Positions 16,104 through 23,341 of a DNA stretch of 64,000 bases are shown piece by piece. The notes below the pieces were generated by a model. It had not been told where the DNA came from and did not search any database. It saw only the letters and a list, made by a program, of their open reading frames with translations. A program made the position numbers and the translations under genes. Every line of letters begins with the position of its first letter. The stretch's first letter is position 1. The stretch is from Deferribacteraceae bacterium UBA6799 (GTDB lineage Bacteria; Chrysiogenota; Deferribacteres; Deferribacterales; Geovibrionaceae): NCBI GenBank assembly GCA_002452335.1, contig DKFJ01000009.1, forward strand, positions 1 through 64,000. Reading direction: 5' to 3'.

Positions 16104-17450
16104 ATGGGTGAGTTTCCGTCAAAAATTGACAAGATCTATAAACAGGTTGTTGCCAGGAACCCCGGCGAGGCTGAGTTTCATCAGGCCGTCAGAGAGGTTC
16201 TGGAATGTCTGGAACCGGTGATAGAAAAATATCCCAAATACGCTGATCACAAGATAATAGAGAGAATATGCGAGCCTGAGCGCCAGATCATCTTTCGTGT
16301 CCCCTGGACAGACGACAAGGGAAAGATACACATCAACAGGGGCTTCCGTGTGGAGTTCAACTCAGCTCTGGGACCCTATAAGGGCGGACTCAGATTTCAC
16401 GAATCAGTGTATCTGGGCATAATAAAATTTCTCGGGTTCGAGCAGATATTTAAAAACGCTCTGACAGGCATGCCCATCGGCGGCGGCAAGGGCGGTTCTG
16501 ATTTTAACCCGAAAGGCAGAAGCGACAACGAGATAATGAGATTTTGCCAGAGTTTCATGACTGAGCTTTACAGACATCTGGGCGAATACACCGATGTTCC
16601 CGCCGGAGACATAGGGGTCGGCGGGCGTGAGATCGGCTATATGTTCGGTCAGTACAAGAGGATAACAAACCGCTATGAGGCGGGCGTGCTCACAGGAAAG
16701 GGGCTGACATGGGGCGGTTCGCTGGTGCGCACAGAGGCGACAGGATACGGCGCCGTATATTTTGTGGATGAGATGCTCAAAACCAGAAATGAGAGCTTCG
16801 AAGGCAAAAAATGCGTGGTGTCCGGCTCCGGAAACGTAGCAATATACACAGTGGAAAAGATAGAGCAGCTCGGCGGAAAGGTAATAGCCATGTCCGACTC
16901 AGACGGCTATATCTATCACGAAAACGGAATAGACCTGAAGCTGGTTAAACAGCTGAAAGAGGTGGAGAGAAGACGCATATCAGAATATCTGCTGTATCAC
17001 AGCGACGCCGTGTATAAGCAGGGCGGCAGGATATGGGAAGTTCCCTGTCAGGTTGCCATGCCCTCCGCAACTCAGAACGAGCTGAACGAGGACGACGCGG
17101 TGATGCTGGTGAAAAACGGATGTCTGGCTGTGGGCGAGGGCGCTAACATGCCCACCACACCCGAAGGCGCCAGAGTCTTCATGAGCGCCGGAACTCTGTT
17201 CGGTCCGGGCAAAGCCGCCAACGCCGGCGGTGTTGCCACTTCTGCCCTTGAAATGCAGCAGAACGCCAGCCGTGACTCATGGTCTTTCGAATATACCGAA
17301 AAGAGGCTGAAAGAGATAATGGTGGGTATACATAAATCCTGCTATGAGCAGTCAGAGGAATTCGGTCAGCCAGGCAACTACATTCTGGGCGCTAACATAG
17401 CCAGCTTCAGAAAAGTGGCTGACGCTATGATCTCTCTGGGACTTGTATAA
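16104..17450 (+). CDS. gdhA: NADP-type glutamate dehydrogenase
   Basis: A 448-residue hexameric-type dehydrogenase that makes glutamate from 2-oxoglutarate and ammonium. It matches the about 447-residue bacterial class. Visible are the substrate block GPYKGGLRFHESV, the glycine-rich GMPIGGGKGGSDFNPKG holding the catalytic Lys, DVPAGDIGVGGREIGYMFGQYKR, and the nucleotide-binding VSGSGNVAIYTVEKIEQLGG. I start at 16104 because AAGGAG lies at 16092-16097 and the N-terminus then aligns with relatives; the longer frame upstream is noncoding leader. It is monocistronic, closed by a strong terminator. Confidence 0.96.
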   Translation: MGEFPSKIDKIYKQVVARNPGEAEFHQAVREVLECLEPVIEKYPKYADHKIIERICEPERQIIFRVPWTDDKGKIHINRGFRVEFNSALGPYKGGLRFHESVYLGIIKFLGFEQIFKNALTGMPIGGGKGGSDFNPKGRSDNEIMRFCQSFMTELYRHLGEYTDVPAGDIGVGGREIGYMFGQYKRITNRYEAGVLTGKGLTWGGSLVRTEATGYGAVYFVDEMLKTRNESFEGKKCVVSGSGNVAIYTVEKIEQLGGKVIAMSDSDGYIYHENGIDLKLVKQLKEVERRRISEYLLYHSDAVYKQGGRIWEVPCQVAMPSATQNELNEDDAVMLVKNGCLAVGEGANMPTTPEGARVFMSAGTLFGPGKAANAGGVATSALEMQQNASRDSWSFEYTEKRLKEIMVGIHKSCYEQSEEFGQPGNYILGANIASFRKVADAMISLGLV

Positions 17451-17457
17451 AAAAAAT

Positions 17458-17487
17458 AAAGCGGGGCGCAAAACCCCGCTTTTTTTA
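17458..17487. terminator. Bidirectional intrinsic terminator after gdhA
   Basis: AAAGCGGGG / CCCCGCTTT stem followed by a T-run. It lies between gdhA (plus) and the convergent NDUFA9-like gene (minus). Confidence 0.9.
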
Positions 17488-17491
17488 TGAT

Positions 17492-18379
17492 TTATTTCAG
17501 GTAGGATGAGACCGTCTCTTCCAGCCTGTGTCTTTTGACATCCAGCAGTTTGAAGGCGGTGCTGTCGGAACAGGTGTTGCCCTCCGTCAGCATGGTGAAC
17601 TGATCCTTTGTCATGGGAAACCAGTCGGATCTTCCGAACAGCGCTAAACCCGCCTTGATGAATATTTCCGGAACGGGTATCAGCAGATGCTTTCTTTTCA
17701 GCGAACGGCTGATCATTCTCAGAAGCTCCTTATAGGTTATCAGATCCTCGCCGCATAGATGGTAGGTTTTGTCATAGGTCTCTTCATTATCTAACGCTTT
17801 CACGAAGCAGTCAGCCACATCCCGCACATACACGGGCATCATCGGGTATGATCCGTCTCCGAAATATGTGAAGGCGGGAGCTGAGCGCATATATCCTGCC
17901 AGCATGTTTATGAATGTGTCTCCCGGTCCGTAGATGAGCGACGGGCGGAATATGGTGTAGTCTATGTTGTGATATTTTACAGCCTGTTCGGCGTTGTATT
18001 TGGTTATGTGATACATGCTCACGGCGTTCTCTCTGGTGCCGTTGGCGGACATGTGAACATAGCGCCTCATCCCTTTTTCAGCCATGGCGGAGGTGATGTT
18101 CTCAGTCGCTTCCGTGTGCATGCGGGCGAACGTTACGCCCTTTTTCGGATATTCCCTGATGATGCCCACCAGATGTATGACCGCGTCTATATCTTTGAGA
18201 GCTTTTGACAGAGAGTCTTTGTCCAGAACGTCTCCGTTGACTATCTCCGCCGGATATTCCAGCTTTTTTTCGCTGCCCTTGCGGACGAGCGCTACCGGAG
18301 CGTAGCCGTGCCGGTTCAGAGAATCTATCACAGCATTGCCCACAAAGCCTGTTGCGCCTGTTACCAATATCTTTCTCAA
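17492..18379 (-). CDS. NAD(P)-binding SDR protein, complex I NDUFA9-like
   Basis: A 295-residue atypical short-chain dehydrogenase. It starts with a Rossmann fold, MRKILVTGATGFVGNAVIDSL, and continues with AVIHLVGIIREYPKKGVTF, a YHITKYNAEQAVK segment carrying the Tyr-x-x-x-Lys pair near residue 122, and IFRPSLIYGPGDTFINML. These match the NDUFA9-like subgroup, whose bacterial members are often annotated as sugar epimerases. The substrate is unknown; no complex I genes are nearby. The radC gene lies 25 bases upstream on the same strand. Confidence 0.87.
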   Translation of the reverse strand: MRKILVTGATGFVGNAVIDSLNRHGYAPVALVRKGSEKKLEYPAEIVNGDVLDKDSLSKALKDIDAVIHLVGIIREYPKKGVTFARMHTEATENITSAMAEKGMRRYVHMSANGTRENAVSMYHITKYNAEQAVKYHNIDYTIFRPSLIYGPGDTFINMLAGYMRSAPAFTYFGDGSYPMMPVYVRDVADCFVKALDNEETYDKTYHLCGEDLITYKELLRMISRSLKRKHLLIPVPEIFIKAGLALFGRSDWFPMTKDQFTMLTEGNTCSDSTAFKLLDVKRHRLEETVSSYLK

Positions 18380-18404
18380 AAATAACCTCCGGTACTCAGT
18401 CTAA

Positions 18405-19070
18405 TTATATCACATGCTCCCTTTTAAAGCTGAAGAAGCCGGTTCTGCTTATTATAATATGGTCTGCCATGACAATATCAAGTGCTCCAAGCGCTTTGAT
18501 CAGCTTATCCGTAAGGTTTATATCATCCTCGGAAGGGTTCAGGCTGCCTGTGGGGTGGTTATGGGCTACTATGACGAAGCTGGCTTTCTTCTTTATCGCT
18601 TCTTCTGCTATCTCTCTGGGATATACCGCCATCCTGTCCACTGTTCCGGTGAAAAAGTTTTTGTATCCCAGCAGTTTTTTGTTGATATCCATGAAGAGCG
18701 CCATGAACTGTTCCTTCTGCTCGTATCCTATGCGGAAGCGCAGGAACGAGGCCGCCTTCTCCGGCTTGTCCAGTATCACAGCCTCTCGGTCTATATCCTC
18801 ATAGGCGGATCTGCCCATCAGCTCTCTGATAAGGCTGAAAAAAACTCTCGCCTCTTCGCCCAGACCCTCCACGTCCGCCATGGAATATCCGGGAGCGCCG
18901 CTGATGCCTCCGGCACGCTCGATGAGGGCTTTTGCCTGCGGCTTCACATCTCTGCCCCTGACCACATAGCCGAGCAGCAGCTCGATGACCTCGTAATCAT
19001 AGAGCGATTCCGGCTCTTTCAGAAATCTTTCTTTCAGTCTCTGGCGGTGTCCGTGGAAGTGTTCTTTCAT
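18405..19070 (-). CDS. radC: RadC/YicR-family JAMM-domain protein
   Basis: A 221-residue protein with an N-terminal helical region (RQRLKERFLKEPESLYDYEVIELLLGY) and a C-terminal MPN/JAMM metalloprotease-like domain. Its metal motif VAHNHPTGSLNPSEDD is intact. RadC proteins were once linked to DNA repair; their true role is unsettled. I choose the ATG at 19070 because upstream codons extend into the tatA promoter and resemble no RadC. It is divergent from the tatA operon. Confidence 0.92.
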   Translation of the reverse strand: MKEHFHGHRQRLKERFLKEPESLYDYEVIELLLGYVVRGRDVKPQAKALIERAGGISGAPGYSMADVEGLGEEARVFFSLIRELMGRSAYEDIDREAVILDKPEKAASFLRFRIGYEQKEQFMALFMDINKKLLGYKNFFTGTVDRMAVYPREIAEEAIKKKASFVIVAHNHPTGSLNPSEDDINLTDKLIKALGALDIVMADHIIISRTGFFSFKREHVI

Positions 19071-19122
19071 AGTGTTATTTATATCAGCAGGTGTCAAAAG
19101 TGTAAATATGCTAAAACGCCGC

Positions 19123-19150
19123 TTGCAATTTACCAGTAATTTAATATTAT
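19123..19150 (+). promoter_or_regulatory. Candidate sigma-70 promoter of the tatA-tatC-moaA-larA operon
   Basis: TTGCAA (19123-19128) and TATTAT (19145-19150) with a 16-base spacer, 30 bases before the tatA start codon. Confidence 0.5.
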
Positions 19151-19179
19151 CACAGGAGACCACCTAGGGAGGAAGCATT

Positions 19180-19512
19180 ATGTTCGGACTGGGATTCAGC
19201 GAGATTTTATTGATACTTGCTCTTGCTCTGATATTTGTCGGTCCAAAGAAACTGCCTGAGATAGCGAAGGGACTGGGCAAAGGATACGGTGAATTCCGTA
19301 AGTATATGAATGAGTTCAAAGAGGCCGTGAACGTGACCGTGGATGACGAGGTCAAACCGCAGAAAACATCCGCCTCAAAAGTATATGAAGAACACTATAA
19401 GGACAGAATGACCGAGGGACCTGTGATGAATAAAGACATTCAGGCTGAGGAAGTTCGGGTCGAGGAAGTGAAGGTGGAAGAACCCGCTGAGGAGAAAAAA
19501 CAGGATGCTTAA
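19180..19512 (+). CDS. tatA: Sec-independent translocase subunit TatA/TatB
   Basis: A 110-residue protein with one N-terminal TM helix (residues about 5-20, FSEILLILALALIFVGP), the hinge FVGPKKLPEIAKGLGKGYGEFRK, an amphipathic helix, and a charged tail rich in Glu, Val and Lys. TatA forms the pore and TatB the receptor. The sequence alone does not separate them and no second TatA-like gene is adjacent, so it may serve both roles or have a distant partner. It has a GGAGG site and overlaps tatC by eight bases. Confidence 0.92.
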   Translation: MFGLGFSEILLILALALIFVGPKKLPEIAKGLGKGYGEFRKYMNEFKEAVNVTVDDEVKPQKTSASKVYEEHYKDRMTEGPVMNKDIQAEEVRVEEVKVEEPAEEKKQDA

Positions 19513-20272
19513 CGGGAAAGAGAAGGGGGTCGAGGCAAAACTGCCCCTGATGGAACATCTGGTGGAGCTGAGAAAAAGGCTCATCAGGGTTTTCATAGTC
19601 GTTATCGTGGTCTTCTGCTTTGTCTATTCCAAAAGCGCTCTTTTCATGGATTTTGTCACCGCTCCGCTGGTAAAGCTCCTGCCGGAGAATTCTTCTCTCG
19701 CCATGATAAAGATCACGGAGGGCTTTTTCACCGAGCTTAAACTGTCTCTGGTGGTTGCTGTTTTTTTCAGTATGCCCGCTGTCTTCTATCAGCTGTGGAA
19801 ATTCATAGCTCCGGGGCTTTACGCTCAGGAGAAAAAATATATGACGTCATTCGTGCTGTTCGCCTCTCTGCTCTTTGTTGGGGGCGGGGCTTTCGCTTAT
19901 TACGTCGTTTTTCCGTTCGGCTTTCAGTTCTTCTTGAGCTATGCCCACGGAGATGTGACCGCCACCCTGTCTCTGGCGGAGTATTTATCATTCTTTACCA
20001 ATATGCTGCTGGCTTTCGGAATAGTTTTCGAGATGCCTGTCTTCACGTTTTTTCTGGCGAAGATGGGTATTCTGACATCACGCATGATGAACAAGTACAG
20101 GAGATTTTCTTATCTCGGTATTTTCGTTGTGGCTGCGATACTTACGCCGCCTGACATATTTTCGCAGGTTGCGATGGCGTGTCCGATGATTATCTTATAT
20201 GAAATAAGCGTCATAGTTGCCAAAGTATTCGGACGCAAAAGGGAAGTGAAGGAAGAAGATGTCTACAGCTGA
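19505..20272 (+). CDS. tatC: Sec-independent translocase subunit TatC
   Basis: A 255-residue polytopic membrane protein that recognises twin-arginine signal peptides. The N-terminal PLMEHLVELRKRLIRVFIVV and the conserved FTELKLSLVVAVFFSMPAVFYQLWKFIAPGLYAQEKK block are intact. Six TM helices follow, including the F..FGIVFEMPVFTFFLAKMG segment and TPPDIFSQVAMACPMIILYE. It overlaps tatA and moaA. The NiFe hydrogenase small subunit at 37.9 kb has a Tat signal and is a likely substrate. Confidence 0.96.
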   Translation: MLNGKEKGVEAKLPLMEHLVELRKRLIRVFIVVIVVFCFVYSKSALFMDFVTAPLVKLLPENSSLAMIKITEGFFTELKLSLVVAVFFSMPAVFYQLWKFIAPGLYAQEKKYMTSFVLFASLLFVGGGAFAYYVVFPFGFQFFLSYAHGDVTATLSLAEYLSFFTNMLLAFGIVFEMPVFTFFLAKMGILTSRMMNKYRRFSYLGIFVVAAILTPPDIFSQVAMACPMIILYEISVIVAKVFGRKREVKEEDVYS

Positions 20273-21263
20273 TGAAAAGAATATAACCGATCAGTTCGGG
20301 CGGCATATCAAATATCTGCGGGTGTCTGTCACAGACAGATGCAATTTCAGATGCAAATACTGCGTGCCCGCTGTGGAAAATTACAATCATGTTCCCCATC
20401 CTCAGATCATGACATATGAAGAGATGCTCACCGTGGTGGAGGTTTTTGCCGAGCTGGGCGTGCACAAGGTGCGTGTGACAGGCGGAGAGCCTCTGGTGAG
20501 AAGAGGCATAGAAAACTTTCTGGGAGAGATATCCAAGGTGAAGGGCATAGACGAAGTGACACTCACCACCAACGGCGCTCTGCTGGGAAAATATGCCGAC
20601 AGCATCCAAAAGGCGGGGATCAAAAGGATAAACGTCAGTCTGGACTCACTGCGTCCCGACAGATATAAAGAGATAACCGGAGGGTTCAACCTCCAGAATC
20701 TGATAGAGGGCATCAGATATGCCCAGAGTATAGGTATCGGGCCTATCAAAACCAATACCGTTGTTATCAAAGGCTTCAACGATGACGAGATAGGCGATTT
20801 CTGCGATTTTGCCGCCGCCAACAACATAACCTCCAGATTCATAGAGTTCATGCCGGTGGGCAACTATCTGGAATGGAAGGATAAAGGCGTGCTCAGCGGC
20901 AAAGAGATGCTGGACGTCATCAGCTCGAAATATACGGCGAAAGAGCTGAAAAAAGAGAAATACGCAGGTCCCGCCAAGAACTATCTGTTATCCAACGGGG
21001 CAAAGGTGGGCATCATAACCCCCATCAGCAACCATTTCTGTTCCGAGTGCGACAAACTGCGCATCACAGCGGACGGCAAGCTCCGCCCGTGTCTGCTTTC
21101 AGATACCGAAATAGATATTCTGCCCATAGTAAGGGACGGGTACAAACAGGCCATCAAGGCGGAGATAATCCGTGGGCTGTTCATGAAAGAAAAAGAGCAC
21201 AACGTGCTTTTGGAGAAAAAAAATAATGAGTTTTCAAGAACCATGTCAAAAATCGGCGGATAA
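20259..21263 (+). CDS. moaA: GTP 3',8-cyclase MoaA
   Basis: A 334-residue radical SAM enzyme doing the first step of molybdenum cofactor synthesis. The N-terminal SAM cluster motif CNFRCKYC lies near residues 29-36, the GGEPLVRRGIENFL block follows, and the second cluster Cys set is in FCSECDKLRITADGKLRPC. The C-terminus ends in the functionally important Gly-Gly (SKIGG). It overlaps tatC by 14 bases and larA by 38 bases. Molybdoenzymes often need Tat export, which makes the tatAC linkage sensible. No other moa or moe genes are in the window. Confidence 0.96.
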   Translation: MSTADEKNITDQFGRHIKYLRVSVTDRCNFRCKYCVPAVENYNHVPHPQIMTYEEMLTVVEVFAELGVHKVRVTGGEPLVRRGIENFLGEISKVKGIDEVTLTTNGALLGKYADSIQKAGIKRINVSLDSLRPDRYKEITGGFNLQNLIEGIRYAQSIGIGPIKTNTVVIKGFNDDEIGDFCDFAAANNITSRFIEFMPVGNYLEWKDKGVLSGKEMLDVISSKYTAKELKKEKYAGPAKNYLLSNGAKVGIITPISNHFCSECDKLRITADGKLRPCLLSDTEIDILPIVRDGYKQAIKAEIIRGLFMKEKEHNVLLEKKNNEFSRTMSKIGG

Positions 21264-22518
21264 TGTAACACTGTCCTGCGGGAGATCGTCCGTCACCCTT
21301 CCTTTCACCTTAAAAGCTGATTACATAACATCAAAAAATAAAATAAACGCCATTCCCCAGAGCGAGGTGATCGAGCGCCTGACAGGCGACGCCGTCATGA
21401 GCTATCCCCTGCGCGAGACCATAGAGGATGGCGAAAATATTCTGATAGTCCTGCCGGACGCCACCAGAAGATCCGGAGCGGAGCAGGTTCTGCCCGCCAT
21501 TCTGTCCATAGCGGAAGAGCTGAAAAAGACTGTGAGATTCATCATAGCCGTGGGAACCCACAGACAGCCTGACGAAGCCGAGCTGAAAGAGATAATGACT
21601 CCGGAAATATACGAAAAATATAAGCAGACCGTGCTGAAGCACGACTGCGAAGACTATGATTCAATGGATTTCTACGGCATTACCAAGCGCAAGACCACTG
21701 TGCTTTTCAACAAGGCGTACAGAGAGCACGACACCATAATCACCATAGGATCAGTCAGCTACCACTATTTCGCCGGATACGGCGGCGGGCGCAAACTGAT
21801 CTTTCCGGGGCTGGCATCGGAAAAATCCATATCCGCCAACCACAGGCTGGCTATAGACGCCATGACGTCCCAGAGACACGACAAAGCCGTCACGGGCAAT
21901 CTCAGAAACAATCCGGTTCACGATGACATGGTGGAGACCATCATGATAGCCAGATCAGGGCATACTTTTTTCGCTGTGAACACTATTCTGGACGAAAACG
22001 GAAAGATAGCGGAGATAATATGCGGAGACCTCTTCATGTCGCACATACAGGCGGCGCAGAAGCTGGACGAATATTGTTCCGTGGAGTGTGAAAAGCAGTA
22101 TGATCTGGTGCTGGTGTCAGCGGGAGGCAGCCCTAAGGATATCAATCTGGTGCAGGCTCAGAAATATCTGGACAGGATCATTCCTCTGGTGAAAAAGGGC
22201 GGAAAGATTGTCTTTTTCGCTGAGTGCCCTGACGGATACGGCAATAAATATTTTGAAGGTTTTTTTGATCATCCGGATTCCGGCTCCATGCTGAAGGATC
22301 TGATGGTGGACTACAGGATAAACCGCCAGACAGCGTATAATCTGAAAACCAGGCTGGAGGCGTTCGATGTATACGCCTATACCTCTCTGGACGGTGAGGA
22401 CTGCGGGAGAATAGGGTTTAAAAAACTGACAGACTTAAACGATATAAAAGAACTCGCCGAAAAGGCGGAGAGTGTGGCTGTGGTGAGCCATCCCGCGGAT
22501 ATTTTTATAAAGAAATGA
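21226..22518 (+). CDS. larA: LarA-type nickel-pincer lactate racemase family protein
   Basis: A 430-residue DUF2088 protein. The catalytic His in GTHRQPDEAEL (His112), the pincer-anchoring Lys and the Ni-ligand His (Lys190 and His206, in HYFAGYGGGRK and ISANH) and His180 are all present. Their spacing matches the well-studied LarA (His108, His174, Lys184, His200). It may racemise lactate or another 2-hydroxyacid using the nickel-pincer nucleotide. No larB, larC or larE genes needed for cofactor synthesis are adjacent. The start at 21226 lies 38 bases inside moaA, in another frame. Confidence 0.9.
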   Translation: MSFQEPCQKSADNVTLSCGRSSVTLPFTLKADYITSKNKINAIPQSEVIERLTGDAVMSYPLRETIEDGENILIVLPDATRRSGAEQVLPAILSIAEELKKTVRFIIAVGTHRQPDEAELKEIMTPEIYEKYKQTVLKHDCEDYDSMDFYGITKRKTTVLFNKAYREHDTIITIGSVSYHYFAGYGGGRKLIFPGLASEKSISANHRLAIDAMTSQRHDKAVTGNLRNNPVHDDMVETIMIARSGHTFFAVNTILDENGKIAEIICGDLFMSHIQAAQKLDEYCSVECEKQYDLVLVSAGGSPKDINLVQAQKYLDRIIPLVKKGGKIVFFAECPDGYGNKYFEGFFDHPDSGSMLKDLMVDYRINRQTAYNLKTRLEAFDVYAYTSLDGEDCGRIGFKKLTDLNDIKELAEKAESVAVVSHPADIFIKK

Positions 22519-22540
22519 TTGTCAGTGAAAGGGTGCCGTT

Positions 22541-22588
22541 TGCGGATTGTTTATTAGATACAGGATATCGGATGCGGGTTGTTTATTT
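22541..22588. repeat. Imperfect direct repeat at the larA/csrA convergent junction
   Basis: TGCGGATTGTTTATT (22541-22555) and TGCGGGTTGTTTATT (22573-22587) recur with a 32-base period. The second copy includes the csrA stop codon, so the first may be a partial duplication of the csrA 3' end. Confidence 0.5.
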
Positions 22589-22813
22589 ATTCTGCTGTTT
22601 GAAGAAGTCGACGAGAGACACCAGGTTTTCCTTTTTGGTGGCCTGAATGTTCTCTTCTTTGATAGCTTCGTAGACCTCTTTGCGGTGAACGCTGACGTCT
22701 TTGGGCGCATCTATACCGATCTTAACGTTTCTTCCGTTAACCTCGACAATGGTGACCTCGATGCTGTCTCCGATTATTATGCTTTCGTTTATCTTCCTTG
22801 ATAATACAAGCAT
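22583..22813 (-). CDS. csrA: Carbon storage regulator CsrA
   Basis: A 76-residue RNA-binding homodimer. It starts MLVLSRKINESIIIGDSIEVTIVEV, with VKIGIDAPKDVSVHRKEVYEAI holding the second RNA-contacting region. CsrA binds GGA-containing hairpins and represses translation. In flagellar clusters it is antagonised by FliW, which is encoded immediately upstream (16 bases away). It ends the flgM-flgN-flgK-flgL-fliW-csrA run. Confidence 0.96.
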   Translation of the reverse strand: MLVLSRKINESIIIGDSIEVTIVEVNGRNVKIGIDAPKDVSVHRKEVYEAIKEENIQATKKENLVSLVDFFKQQNK

Positions 22814-22829
22814 TTTGCTCCCTATGACC

Positions 22830-23264
22830 CTATTTGTTGAACAGAGGGGTCTTAATCTGCCATTTATCTTCCTCTAAAATAACTTGTTTTGCAAGTTTTT
22901 TCTCCACGTTCACTATGAGAGGCGCTCTCAGGTTCATTGTGGCATTTTTTGGCTGGTCCGGCACTACAACTATGGCGAACAGTTTCATCTTCGTCTCTTC
23001 TTCCGCTCCGAGGATCTTAGCCTCTCTCTTGTTCAGTTTCGGTGTGTATTCGGGGATAAAGAGCTCCGGCTCCACCAGAATGAAGCAGATGTCCTTGTCC
23101 TGAACGGACTGAAACCAGAGAAACGGGTAAGATTTCTCATTAGAGATCAGAATAAAATCGCTGAGGTCAGGAAAGCCTAGGATAGGCGCGGAAAGTGTTA
23201 TGATATCCGCGTCGGCGTACTCTATTTTGCCAAGTTTACCGGACACTATAGTTTTAGTTTCCAT
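22830..23264 (-). CDS. fliW: Flagellar assembly factor FliW
   Basis: A 144-residue FliW. Motifs include APILGFPDLSDFILI, PFLWFQSVQDKDICFILVEP and a C-terminal NLRAPLIVNVEKKLAKQVILEE typical of the family. FliW binds CsrA and flagellin in turn, coupling flagellin synthesis to export. I start at the ATG at 23264 (METKTIVSGKLGKIEY), which has GAGG upstream; the frame opens further upstream without support. It lies between flgL and csrA, the usual order. Confidence 0.94.
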   Translation of the reverse strand: METKTIVSGKLGKIEYADADIITLSAPILGFPDLSDFILISNEKSYPFLWFQSVQDKDICFILVEPELFIPEYTPKLNKREAKILGAEEETKMKLFAIVVVPDQPKNATMNLRAPLIVNVEKKLAKQVILEEDKWQIKTPLFNK

Positions 23265-23341
23265 TGTATCCTCGCAGGTGTTTACTGAATTTGCACCCAT
23301 ATACTGCTCCTGTAGCGTGTGTCGTGAGCTGAGCCGTCATC

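Noticed and set aside
18414..19139. 241-codon plus-strand frame opposite radC
   Set aside because: The minus strand carries an intact RadC with its JAMM motif; the plus frame is a shadow.
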